Source: Psychrobacter immobilis (lineage in GTDB: Bacteria; Pseudomonadota; Gammaproteobacteria; Pseudomonadales; Moraxellaceae). From it: 64,000 bases of DNA. Under the pieces are notes generated by a model. That model did no database searches. It was given only the letters and a program-made list of their open reading frames with translations, and was not told where the DNA came from. The translations under genes were made by a program, and so were the position numbers. This document shows positions 48,099 to 55,358 of this stretch, one piece after another; position 1 is the stretch's first letter; the number at the start of each line of letters is the position of its first letter. The stretch covers positions 117,469 through 181,468 of the forward strand of contig NZ_CAJHAD010000004.1 of NCBI RefSeq assembly GCF_904846285.1. The letters run 5' to 3'.

Positions 48099-48884
48099 AT
48101 GAATACGATGATAAAGACGATTCCAGCATATCAACGCATTAAAAATGCGATATTGGAGAATATTCATTCAGGTAAATGGCAGGCGGGCAATGCGATTTCT
48201 ACCGAAATGGCGTTGGCAGAAGAGTTTGGCGTCTCTCGTATGACGGTCAATCGTGCTTTAAAAGAATTGAGTGAAGAGCGAGTATTGGAGCGTCGGCAAG
48301 GGTCGGGGACGTTTGTCGCACAGCAGCAGTTTAACCATACCTTTGTAGAAGTGCGTAATATCGCTCAAGATTTAAAGTCTGCCAATCGTGATTATCAAGC
48401 GCAAGTTGTCAGTAAGCGTGGCATTACGGCGGCTATGCTCAATGATGAGCTACGGCGTAAATTTGGTCTTGAGAAGGTAGCTAAATCGACTGAGTTTAAG
48501 GAAGTTGATGGTAGTAAAAGTATTGAGAATATTGATAGCGAAGCTGCTGTTTTATACGAGGTCAAGATTATCCATTTTGCTGATGGTCAGCCAATACAGT
48601 TTGAAGAACGTTGGGTAGATGCCCTAAAGGTTCCTAAGTTTATCGAGCAAGATTTTAGCGTGGTCAATACCAGTGATTATCTCATTGCCAAAAGCCCACT
48701 CGAGCGTGGTAGCTATACCATTCGAGCATTAGCCGCACCCGATGAGATTGCATCGCTACTACAAATTGTCCCGCAGTCACCTACGTTGGTGCTTTGTCGT
48801 CAAACCTATTCAGCTGGTCAAGTATTGACCTTTGTCAAAATGTGGCATGCAGGTGAGCGTTACCAGTTTGCAGGGGAGTTGTAG
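48099..48884 (+). CDS. hutC: Histidine utilisation repressor HutC (GntR family)
   Basis: A 261-residue HutC-subfamily GntR regulator. The N-terminal winged HTH (about 10-75) has ALAEEFGVSRMTVNRALKEL and the wing ERRQGSGTFVA. The C-terminal UTRA domain (about 95-255) binds the inducer, urocanate in characterised HutC. It is divergent from hutU-permease-hutHGI and probably represses it at the palindromic sites. Two possible starts, 48099 and 48108, occur; neither has a strong Shine-Dalgarno. Confidence 0.94.
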   Translation: MNTMIKTIPAYQRIKNAILENIHSGKWQAGNAISTEMALAEEFGVSRMTVNRALKELSEERVLERRQGSGTFVAQQQFNHTFVEVRNIAQDLKSANRDYQAQVVSKRGITAAMLNDELRRKFGLEKVAKSTEFKEVDGSKSIENIDSEAAVLYEVKIIHFADGQPIQFEERWVDALKVPKFIEQDFSVVNTSDYLIAKSPLERGSYTIRALAAPDEIASLLQIVPQSPTLVLCRQTYSAGQVLTFVKMWHAGERYQFAGEL

Positions 48885-48976
48885 CCTTAATTTTCATTGC
48901 TATAGCTGCCAATCTATTGAGTGCAACATTAAGTTTATATTTGACGACTATATTTACGGACAAGATAGCGGCTATC

Positions 48977-49678
48977 CTATTGCTTTTTACTCATCTCAGA
49001 TAACAAGTCAAGTTGTATCTCTTGTATTTCAGCGAGCCTGTCCCATTGATGCATTAAAAGATGATCCAGCTTTTCATGCAAGTGTTGGATTTCAAGCTCA
49101 GCTTTTAAGTTAATTTGATAATCATTTTCTGAGCGCAATCGGTCTTTGGTTTCTTGCCTATTTTGGCTCATCATAATTACAGGTGCTTGAATAGCAGCGA
49201 TACAGGATAATATTAAATTTAATAGAATAAACGGGTAGGGATCAGCAGGACGGGCGACCATTACCACGGTATTGACGATAATCCAAATGGCTAGAAAAAT
49301 GGCAAAACAAATGAGAAATGTCCAACTACCACCAAAGGTTGCAATTTTATCTGCCAATCGTTCACCAAATGTCCATTCTTTGTCTAGGGTTGTATCAATA
49401 TTTTTGGTGATAAGTTCATGCTGTTGCATACTTTTAATCAATTCAGATTCAAGATCTGTCACCTCGCCTTTTTCAGAACTTAGCGATGATTTGACATACT
49501 TCGTTCGATATTTGCTTAAATCGGTTTGGCAAATATAATCTTTAGGCAAGCATTCGGGAAAATCATGTAAAATTTCTTCTGTGATTGCTTTTCGTACTGT
49601 GCCTATAGGGGTAAGGGTTTTTATAGGATAATTTTGTCCACAGACAATACAGTGATAAAAGCCATTTTTTTTAGTCAT
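48977..49678 (-). CDS. DUF1003 domain membrane protein
   Basis: A 233-residue protein. An N-terminal zinc-ribbon-like segment has HCIVCGQ (Cys-x-x-Cys) and a further Cys pair around CLPKDYICQ. The DUF1003 domain (about 95-205) contains GERLADKIATFGGSWTFLI, WIIVNTVVMVARPADPYPF with two membrane helices and QAPVIMMSQNRQETKDRLRS. A long amphipathic helix (about 175-230) predicted to be coiled coil follows. Function is unknown. The stop lies 93 bp from the hutC stop (convergent). A CTATGATTAATTG-type context shows no strong promoter motif. Confidence 0.82.
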   Translation of the reverse strand: MTKKNGFYHCIVCGQNYPIKTLTPIGTVRKAITEEILHDFPECLPKDYICQTDLSKYRTKYVKSSLSSEKGEVTDLESELIKSMQQHELITKNIDTTLDKEWTFGERLADKIATFGGSWTFLICFAIFLAIWIIVNTVVMVARPADPYPFILLNLILSCIAAIQAPVIMMSQNRQETKDRLRSENDYQINLKAELEIQHLHEKLDHLLMHQWDRLAEIQEIQLDLLSEMSKKQ

Positions 49679-50002
49679 CGCTATATTCCTTTATAATCGT
49701 TCAAATTAACGACCACTACAACAATTATCATAGTAACATTGGTCAAGACGAAGTACGATGCTGTTCCTAGTGTTAAGACATAATGTAACTCAAAAGATGA
49801 TGGTTTTTAGCCTGATATCAGAATTTTCACTTGTTGCCATTGCTAGTGATTTTACTATTACGCAAGTAAGGGTTATGTAAGGCAGTACATGCTGCAGAAA
49901 TGTAGTGGCGTTTAATGTGTGTTTAAAAAAATCTCTATGAAGACTGGCAAGCGTAGTACTGTTTCACCAATAAATATCTAAATACTTAAAAGGACTTAAG
50001 TA
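49679..50002. other. Divergent spacer, no gene seen
   Basis: Separates the DUF1003 gene from the secreted protein gene. Promoters for both must be here. AAAAGGACTTAAGTA before 50003 is the Shine-Dalgarno of the next gene. No repeat or RNA was found. Confidence 0.4.
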
Positions 50003-50761
50003 ATGAAAGCAGTTACTGTACCAGCTCTACTGGCTTCAATGGTAGTGGCCACTATCGCACAAGCAGAGGCCTATAAATGGCAAGATGAGCTATGCGATAT
50101 CCAAGGCAATTTCGATAATAAAAAATACACCGCCAAGCAAATCGAAAACGCCCATTTCATGTTAAATAATTTAACTAGTGTACAGTTAAATAGCACTTCT
50201 TCCCCTATGAACCTCAGAGATATAGATAAGGTAACAACGGCAGATTTAGATAACTTAGATCAAGAGTATAAGCTGCGCAAGCGTAAAGTGGAATCCTTAA
50301 AGGTCGTAATAGAAGCGCAACCCTATAAGCGTGAGTTGTTAAAATCCATCGACGGCGAATACTTCCACGATAAATTATCTATTTTGGCTTATCTGGCTCC
50401 TGTACAAGCGATGAGGCAGAGTCCACCGATGTGTAAGCAGTACCTTGCGCCTTTTTTTAAAGGCGAGGCCGCCGTACAACGCAAATGGCAACAGTTTGTA
50501 GAGGAGCAAATTCAGGAGCAAGAGCGTATCAGTAGTGATGGAGGTCAGTCTTATCGCACTCTAAGGACAGAGCGTTATCAGGAAGAAAGAGCCAGCGACC
50601 CTGCCAACTATGCCAAAATAAGCTTGCTGACCTTTGGCTTTAGCAACTGCTTAAATGACCATATTTATCATGCCGACTCTCAAAAAGTATTTAGCAATCA
50701 GCAAAAACTAAATAAAATATTATTTGGTAAGAGTTTGACTATGGTGTGTGAGGAACCGTAG
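50003..50761 (+). CDS. Secreted protein of unknown function
   Basis: A 252-residue protein with a Sec signal peptide (residues 1-22, cleavage after AQA). The mature part is charged and mostly helical, with four to five Cys residues (ELCDI, PMCKQY, SNCLND, TMVCEEP) that could form two disulphides in the periplasm. A Gln/Glu/Arg-rich coiled-coil-like stretch runs near residues 155-200. No known domain recognised. The Shine-Dalgarno AAAAGGAC is well placed. It may be cotranscribed with the tiny basic ORF 25 bp downstream. Confidence 0.7.
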   Translation: MKAVTVPALLASMVVATIAQAEAYKWQDELCDIQGNFDNKKYTAKQIENAHFMLNNLTSVQLNSTSSPMNLRDIDKVTTADLDNLDQEYKLRKRKVESLKVVIEAQPYKRELLKSIDGEYFHDKLSILAYLAPVQAMRQSPPMCKQYLAPFFKGEAAVQRKWQQFVEEQIQEQERISSDGGQSYRTLRTERYQEERASDPANYAKISLLTFGFSNCLNDHIYHADSQKVFSNQQKLNKILFGKSLTMVCEEP

Positions 50762-50786
50762 GTTTTTTTTAAGCTTAGGAGGATGT

Positions 50787-50852
50787 ATGGCTAAATATGA
50801 AAAAGCAGATAACAAGGTATCGCAAAATAAGAGGAAGCAACGCAAGAAGTAA
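50787..50852 (+). CDS. Possible 21-residue basic peptide
   Basis: A strong TTAGGAGG lies right before ATG 50787, and the reading frame gives MAKYEKADNKVSQNKRKQRK plus K to a TAA. The high Lys/Arg content and position after the secreted protein gene suggest a real micro-protein or a relic. A second ATG-led frame at 50879 (MSKYKDWCAHRIPHC...) also starts shortly after. Neither is confirmed. Confidence 0.35.
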   Translation: MAKYEKADNKVSQNKRKQRKK

Positions 50853-51008
50853 TCGAAGGATTGAGGTAGTGCGAAGTTATGTCTAAATACAAAGATTGGT
50901 GCGCCCACAGGATTCCACACTGCATCTGGAAAGCCTTGCTGCATAAGGCGTTTACAAATATTTCTTATATAACTACTGTATAGACTACTGTAATAAACAA
51001 AAATGACG

Positions 51009-51206
51009 CTACTTGGCGTCATTCTGTTTGGGGTTGTTCGGTGCGTTAAGTATATCATCGATTTTGGGTTTCAACCACTTGTTAGGTCTACCCTTTAGAT
51101 CGGGCGCTGGCAAGAAGCCGCTATCACGTTTTGTCTGTACGGTGGTAGTTGAAGCCCAGCCAAAGAGGTTTTTGATATCAGCGGTGGTGTAATATTTACC
51201 AGTCAT
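51009..51206 (-). CDS. AlpA-like helix-turn-helix protein
   Basis: A 65-residue protein of the MerR/AlpA-like excisionase type: YTTADIKNLFGWASTTTVQT forms the winged HTH and GFLPAPDLKGRPNKW the wing strand. Such proteins act as excisionases or activators in prophages and phage satellites. It is the outermost gene of the minus-strand arm of the phage-like module, 98 bp after the ATPase gene. No integrase gene is seen beside it. Confidence 0.75.
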   Translation of the reverse strand: MTGKYYTTADIKNLFGWASTTTVQTKRDSGFLPAPDLKGRPNKWLKPKIDDILNAPNNPKQNDAK

Positions 51207-51304
51207 GGCAGCGTCCTTATTCTATAGGTAGTCAGTAAAGAAAATGGATTGGTCATAGGCGGGTTGCAAATCTACCTATGACCAATATTGATTATTGTTA
51301 AAGT

Positions 51305-52306
51305 TTAGCCGTTCTGTGTCTCAGATGGGTTTAGATTGCCAAGGGCGGTCAAGCCAATATCCTCTTCAAAATCGTCGTCGGTGTCTGTAACGGCTGGCTG
51401 GTTATCCAAAGCTTCTTGCTCAGCTGCGGCTTGAGCCTCAACTTCTTTCTGAGCGTTCATTCGATTAACCAAAGTATTTAAGCCGTTCTTAATTTCATCA
51501 AATCTTGTGTCATGTTCATCAGCAAAGTTAGGGTACTTAGATCTAACCTTGCCCTGAGTTTCATCATCAAGCTGCTTAAGTAGCTTATTAAGACTCAAAA
51601 GGTTTTCATCGCTCATGTAGAAGTTTTTACCACTGTTGAGCCATTCAAGAAGCTGTACACCTGTATTGCTATCTATGACAAATGGTTCGTCGCCAAACAT
51701 ACTCGTTCTGTCTTTACTGGTGATGGCGTAATGACCTTCTCTGTCGATATTGAATACTGATGTAAATTCAAACTCAAAATCTTCTTTCTGCTCGTACTTC
51801 ATGCCAACCTTGTTCACTTTCTTAGTTTTGATATCTTGTACGTGCTCACTCTTCATTCTTACAGTAGCAATCACATGAATCTTACTTGATACAATTTTAT
51901 CTAAGAATTTTCTATGTCGTGGTAGGGTATTGCTCCATGCGCCAAAGCTATTGCCTTTAAATACAGTCTTTCCAAGTAAGTCATTTATCTCCAAGCAACC
52001 ACCTGTTCCGACCCACTCATGACTCATGCTATCAATAATGACGTTATCATAACCTTGCTGCTCAGCGGCTTCGATGGCTTGTGTATATCGCTCAGGGGTG
52101 TAGGGTGCTTCAAGCTCTAATTCGTCGAAGTCAAATTGGTCAGCGTAAAGACTCGCTGATCCGCTTTCGGTTTCAATAAGTGCTGTTCTGCCACCTAAGC
52201 CCCTTGCAATTTGTAGGGCTGCTGTTGTCTTGCCGCTGCCACTAACGCCACATAGAGCTAGTCTTAGTTTGGATTTTTTACGTTCTGCTTTAGTGAAAAT
52301 CATCAT
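51305..52306 (-). CDS. Phage-type P-loop ATPase (Sak4/RecA-like recombination protein)
   Basis: A 333-residue RecA-fold ATPase. Walker A is CGVSGSGKTTAALQ (about 19-32) and Walker B is NVIIDSMSHEW (about 93-103). The ALIETESGSASLYAD strand is typical of phage AAA_24/Sak4-like single-strand annealing ATPases. The C-terminal 60 residues are acidic and disordered (TDTDDDFEEDIG), a common SSB-interaction type of tail. It probably assists phage recombination or replication. It starts 2 bp after the upstream small ORF stop (TAA then ATG), so it belongs to one operon with it. Confidence 0.82.
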   Translation of the reverse strand: MMIFTKAERKKSKLRLALCGVSGSGKTTAALQIARGLGGRTALIETESGSASLYADQFDFDELELEAPYTPERYTQAIEAAEQQGYDNVIIDSMSHEWVGTGGCLEINDLLGKTVFKGNSFGAWSNTLPRHRKFLDKIVSSKIHVIATVRMKSEHVQDIKTKKVNKVGMKYEQKEDFEFEFTSVFNIDREGHYAITSKDRTSMFGDEPFVIDSNTGVQLLEWLNSGKNFYMSDENLLSLNKLLKQLDDETQGKVRSKYPNFADEHDTRFDEIKNGLNTLVNRMNAQKEVEAQAAAEQEALDNQPAVTDTDDDFEEDIGLTALGNLNPSETQNG

Positions 52307-52308
52307 GG

Positions 52309-52509
52309 TTAAATTCCTTGTTTATTAGTATGTTGTTGTAAGCTTGCGATAAGGTCATCAAAGCTCATTCTGTTAGATTTGCGCTCAGCAAAAGATGGTT
52401 GCTTGAGCATGGCTTTCTGTTCTACTTCATCTAGCTGATTGAAGTGATACTCATACTTTTCAAAATTAGCCCATTCCCAGCCAGCTTGTTGTTGATTACT
52501 CATGGTCAT
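52309..52509 (-). CDS. Small phage-module protein, 66 aa
   Basis: A hydrophilic 66-residue protein (MTMSNQQQAGWEWANFEKYE...), rich in Gln and aromatic residues, with no known domain. Its start overlaps the stop of the upstream small gene by 14 bases and its stop lies 2 bp before the ATPase start, so it is part of one tight operon. MSNQQ, two codons in, is an alternative start. Confidence 0.6.
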   Translation of the reverse strand: MTMSNQQQAGWEWANFEKYEYHFNQLDEVEQKAMLKQPSFAERKSNRMSFDDLIASLQQHTNKQGI

Positions 52510-52666
52510 TTAACCTCGCTGATAGTTGCTGCTCATAAGCGTAAGAGGCGTTAAGACCGTCTTGAGTTTTGAGCTGGCTAGTACACGCGCTAGGCATGTA
52601 AACAAAGAAGATGTTTACCCAGAACGATAGTATTAGTGATATCTTGACCGCTGTGATTAAGTTCAT
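52496..52666 (-). CDS. Small membrane or lipoprotein-like phage-module protein, 56 aa
   Basis: The peptide begins MNLITAVKISLILSFWVNIF, a hydrophobic segment, followed by PSAC that might act as a lipobox, then a polar tail. This resembles small phage lysis-associated or membrane proteins, but function is unknown. TTGGAGCG before ATG 52666 sets the start. It is 2 bp from the stop of the broken gene upstream. Confidence 0.55.
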   Translation of the reverse strand: MNLITAVKISLILSFWVNIFFVYMPSACTSQLKTQDGLNASYAYEQQLSARLNDHE

Positions 52667-52668
52667 GA

Positions 52669-53058
52669 TTACGCTCCAACGTTGCAAGCGTTATCAATAA
52701 AGCTTAGGTTCATATCAAAAAGCGACTTTCTTGCCCGCGCTATGCTCTCAGAAATAAGTTTTTTGATTGCCGCTGGTGATACTTGTTGGTCACTGTATAA
52801 AGAGAACATGAAGCCATCACCGTAATAATTGTCATCAAAGTACAGGTTGGTTGATAAAAGGGTTGTTTAAGCTGTTATTACCAGAGTAATTTGTGTTGTC
52901 GATGTTGACGCGGGTGAACTGGTCATTGTTAAGAACCATCATGCGCTCATTGACTGCTAGCGCTTCATGCTTCTCTACCTTATACATAGCGTTGACTTGA
53001 CTTGACCTTCAAACATCACCTTGCTGTAGTCAGTGACTAGGTAGCTATATACAATCAT
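52669..53058 (-). pseudogene. Phage-module gene broken by two short tandem duplications
   Basis: The minus strand keeps coding character through three frames. Frame one reads MIVYSYLVTDYSKVMFEGQV to 53012 or so. A direct GTCAA repeat (GTCAAGTCAAGTCAACG) adds 5 bases and shifts the frame. Frame two continues NAMYKVEKHEALAVNERMM... to FINQP, where CAACCAACC adds 4 bases. Frame three runs NLYFDDNYYGDGFMFSLYS... to the TAA at 52669-52671. Removing one copy of each repeat restores a single protein of about 125 residues with no known family. It is the first gene of the operon and the only damaged one. Confidence 0.65.
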
Positions 53059-53124
53059 GCCAGCTTTTATCTTTTGAACTTGATTGCGTGAGGTGTTATG
53101 TGACTTAATCCTATCCTTGTTGTG

Positions 53125-53162
53125 AAAGCCCTTATCTGATTCGAGTCGGTGAGGGCTTTTTT
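53125..53162 (+). terminator. Hairpin with T-run between phage arms
   Basis: An 8-bp stem, AAAGCCCT (53125-53132) with AGGGCTTT (53152-53159), is followed by TTTTTT on the plus strand. It lies at the head of the minus-strand operon, so it would stop plus-strand (antisense) transcripts or act in a leader. Confidence 0.5.
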
Positions 53163-53305
53163 GTGCCTGAGATTAGGTGCTTTTGCTATGAGTAGTGATT
53201 ACTACTTGCTAAACCAATGTATAAATAGTAGTATACACTATTATATATTGCAACTATTATTTTAAACAAATAAAAATAAATTACTACTAATCAAAATTTT
53301 AGCAA

Positions 53306-53329
53306 TAAAAAACCACTCAAAAGAGTGGC
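53306..53329 (-). terminator. Terminator of the repressor gene
   Basis: CCACTC (53313-53318) and GAGTGG (53323-53328) pair around a 4-base loop. On the minus strand a run of six T residues follows. It lies 22 bp past the repressor stop. Confidence 0.85.
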
Positions 53330-53350
53330 TTGGTGCTGCTTAGTTGCTGG

Positions 53351-54061
53351 CTAGCCAGCTCTGTATATAACCTTACCTATTATCGTTAATTCGCTCTTAC
53401 TGACAACCCTGTCAGGGTAGTTTTTATTATAGCTATGAAGCTTTAGCGATTCACCGACCTCTCTAAACACCTGCTTAATCATAACCTCACGACCAAATAT
53501 CAATAGGTATAATTCACCATCAATGATATTTGGACGGCTCAAATCAACACCCACTTCATCATCCTTATTGATATAAGGTTTCATGCTGTCGCTATCATTG
53601 ATCACTATCTTAAAGCAGCTTGGCTTAACGTCATGCTTAGCAAAGAACTTTTGCGTCATCTCAACTTCACGATCCTTGCCTAAAAATTCAAAATCATTAT
53701 TGCCGACTACCTTACAGTGCTTATAAACAATGACCTTCATATCCTTTTTGTTATGTATTCTTATCGCGTAATCGGTATGGAAATTCTCACCGTCACGGGT
53801 ATTCTCAATATTAAACAAGCTAGTCTCTTCATCCTCAAGAAAAACATCGTCTCTATCAAGGTAGAAAGGGGGAAGCTCTAACTTCTTTTCTATATTACGC
53901 GCTGCCAATTCACCAAAAGGTACAGTGCCATTTATTATCTGAGATAAATAACTAGCGCTTACATGGAAACCTCGCTCAATACTTGCATAGCTCTTATAGT
54001 TTTGACGCTTCAATCCCGCCAGCACATATTTTAGCTTCTCAACTCTATATTCATTAATCAT
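53351..54061 (-). CDS. Phage CI-like repressor (XRE HTH plus S24 peptidase-like domain)
   Basis: A 236-residue repressor. The N-terminal HTH (about 1-75) includes SYASIERGFHVSASYLSQIINGT. The C-terminal LexA/S24 domain (about 120-230) has the Ser of NDSDSMKPYI near residue 157 and the Lys of REVMIKQVF near residue 194, the expected catalytic dyad for self-cleavage. A DNA-damage (RecA) induced switch is therefore likely. It is divergent from a Cro-like gene, with palindromic operators between them. A terminator follows the gene. Confidence 0.9.
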   Translation of the reverse strand: MINEYRVEKLKYVLAGLKRQNYKSYASIERGFHVSASYLSQIINGTVPFGELAARNIEKKLELPPFYLDRDDVFLEDEETSLFNIENTRDGENFHTDYAIRIHNKKDMKVIVYKHCKVVGNNDFEFLGKDREVEMTQKFFAKHDVKPSCFKIVINDSDSMKPYINKDDEVGVDLSRPNIIDGELYLLIFGREVMIKQVFREVGESLKLHSYNKNYPDRVVSKSELTIIGKVIYRAG

Positions 54062-54084
54062 ATCAAGCCCCTTAGTGGTTTTAC

Positions 54085-54120
54085 TCTATTGCGTACAAAC
54101 TATTTGTTGTACTCAATAGA
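54085..54120. promoter_or_regulatory. Operator-like palindrome near the repressor start
   Basis: Arms TCTATTGCGTACAA (54085-54098) and TTGTACTCAATAGA (54107-54120) pair with one mismatch across 8 bases. The CTATTG...CAATAG core is shared with the second site at 54194. It lies 24 bp upstream of the repressor ATG, fitting autoregulation. Confidence 0.65.
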
Positions 54121-54193
54121 ATAGCAGTAGCTACTACTCAAATCAAGAATGAACCAACAATCAATAGAAATTATTTGTAAAAAGATATAAATT

Positions 54194-54214
54194 ACTATTG
54201 ATATATTCAATAGT
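54194..54214. promoter_or_regulatory. Operator-like palindrome near the cro start
   Basis: ACTATTGA (54194-54201) and TCAATAGT (54207-54214) form a perfect 8-bp inverted repeat with a 5-base centre, a typical size for lambdoid repressor sites. It lies 43 bp upstream of the cro-like ATG. A further half site CAATAGAAA occurs near 54163. Confidence 0.7.
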
Positions 54215-54256
54215 TTTAACTATTATAAATCATAACAAACAAAGGAGCTTAAAGGC

Positions 54257-54514
54257 ATGAGAAACTCACGCAGTAAAAAAATCAGCTTACGTGACTACTA
54301 CTTATCTTTAGACATGCTGGCACGCGAAGTGTTTGCTGAGAAGGTAGGTACTACCACGGGTCATATCCACCAAATTTATAATGGTTACAGCAAATGCAAC
54401 GAGTCTGTTGCGATCAGAATGGACAAAATCAGTAACGGTCTTATCTCATGTGACGAATTATGCTCTGAAACTGACTTCAATTATATACGTCAGCAAGCAG
54501 TAAGTAATAAATAG
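54257..54514 (+). CDS. Cro-like HTH protein
   Basis: An 85-residue DNA-binding protein: LAREVFAEKVGTTTGHIHQI (about 17-36) forms the helix-turn-helix. It resembles YdaS/Cro-type antirepressors that oppose CI. AAAGGAG lies 10 bases before the ATG. It is divergent from the repressor and first in the plus-strand early operon. Confidence 0.8.
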   Translation: MRNSRSKKISLRDYYLSLDMLAREVFAEKVGTTTGHIHQIYNGYSKCNESVAIRMDKISNGLISCDELCSETDFNYIRQQAVSNK

Positions 54515-54595
54515 CAGGCAACAAAAAACCCCTTCTGACTGTAATCAAAAGAGGCTCACAACAAAACTTCAATACAACAATAAGGATTATACCAG

Positions 54596-55276
54596 ATGAA
54601 GTTACCCACTATCAAAGAAAATAGCGACTTACAACAGGCTGTTGACGCTAAAGAGCTTTACCAAGCGTTAGGGTTAGATCCTACAAACTGGTCAGGTTGG
54701 AGCAAAAATAATATTGCAAACAACCCTTTTGCCATGAAAGGCACGGACTACGGGGTTTACGGACTTAGTACGAATACCCAAGGCGGGCGACCTACTACAA
54801 ATTACTACTTATCAGTCGAATTTGCAAAGAAGTTAGCAATGCAAGTACGCACTGAGATTGGTGAGCGCATACGTGACTACTTCTTAGAATGTGAGCGTAA
54901 AGCCAGCCAGCCAGCGTTTCAAATACCGCAATCATACGGTGAGGCATTACAGCTTGCGGCTAATCAAGCGCTACAAATCGAGCAGGACAAGCTAAAGGTT
55001 GATCATTACAACGCTATCGTCAAGAAAGATGGCTTACTGAACGCTAAAAGCGTCGCAAGCAAGATGGGTATGACACCGCAAGCTATGAATAAGATATTGA
55101 ATGAAATGGGTGTTTACGACAAAAAAATCGTGGGTGCAAAAGTCTTCAATCAGAAATTTATCAGTGCTGGCTATGGCGTTATGAGACAGACAAGCAATGG
55201 CTATACGCAAGCGATGTTCACGCTGGCTGGTGAGTCTTGGATAGTCGAAAGACTTGCAGTTAAGTCTATTGCATAG
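54596..55276 (+). CDS. Phage antirepressor (AntA/AntB plus KilA-C domains)
   Basis: A 226-residue protein with an N-terminal AntA/AntB-like domain (DAKELYQALGLDPTNWSGW, residues 17-35) with YYLSVEFAKKLAMQVRTEIG (about 76-95), and a C-terminal KilA-C domain (about 125-225, LNAKSVASKMGMTPQAMNKI). Phage antirepressors of this type neutralise CI or SOS-controlled repressors. AAGGATTATACCAG sets the start. It lies 81 bp after cro and is followed by a perfect hairpin. Confidence 0.88.
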   Translation: MKLPTIKENSDLQQAVDAKELYQALGLDPTNWSGWSKNNIANNPFAMKGTDYGVYGLSTNTQGGRPTTNYYLSVEFAKKLAMQVRTEIGERIRDYFLECERKASQPAFQIPQSYGEALQLAANQALQIEQDKLKVDHYNAIVKKDGLLNAKSVASKMGMTPQAMNKILNEMGVYDKKIVGAKVFNQKFISAGYGVMRQTSNGYTQAMFTLAGESWIVERLAVKSIA

Positions 55277-55284
55277 CAGACAAA

Positions 55285-55320
55285 AATGAAGCTCTTAGAC
55301 GGCAATCTAAGAGCTTCATT
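55285..55320 (+). terminator. Perfect 15-bp hairpin after the antirepressor gene
   Basis: AATGAAGCTCTTAGA (55285-55299) pairs exactly with TCTAAGAGCTTCATT (55306-55320) around a 6-base loop. There is no T-run, so it may be a protein-binding, processing or antitermination element rather than a plain terminator. It lies between ant and the initiator gene. Confidence 0.6.
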
Positions 55321-55358
55321 CAATATCAATACAAGTTACACCATATTAGGACTATAAC

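Noticed and set aside
50883..50960. Possible tRNA-Cys or attachment-site remnant on the minus strand (GCCTT-ATGCAGC-AAGGC stem and an end reading GGGCGCACCA)
   Set aside because: The anticodon-like stem with GCA loop is present, but the T-arm does not pair and the 5' acceptor strand is missing. No matching direct repeat was seen at the other side of the phage-like module, so neither a tRNA nor an att site can be supported.
50720..51058. A 112-residue minus-strand ORF overlapping the small basic ORF
   Set aside because: No motif, no Shine-Dalgarno, and it runs antisense into the secreted protein gene. Its middle part (KRLMQQGFPDAVWNPVGAP) looks oddly protein-like but could not be assigned.
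53125..53162. Terminator for the repressor transcript
   Set aside because: The T-run is on the plus strand while the repressor is on the minus strand; the hairpin at 53306-53329 fits that role instead.
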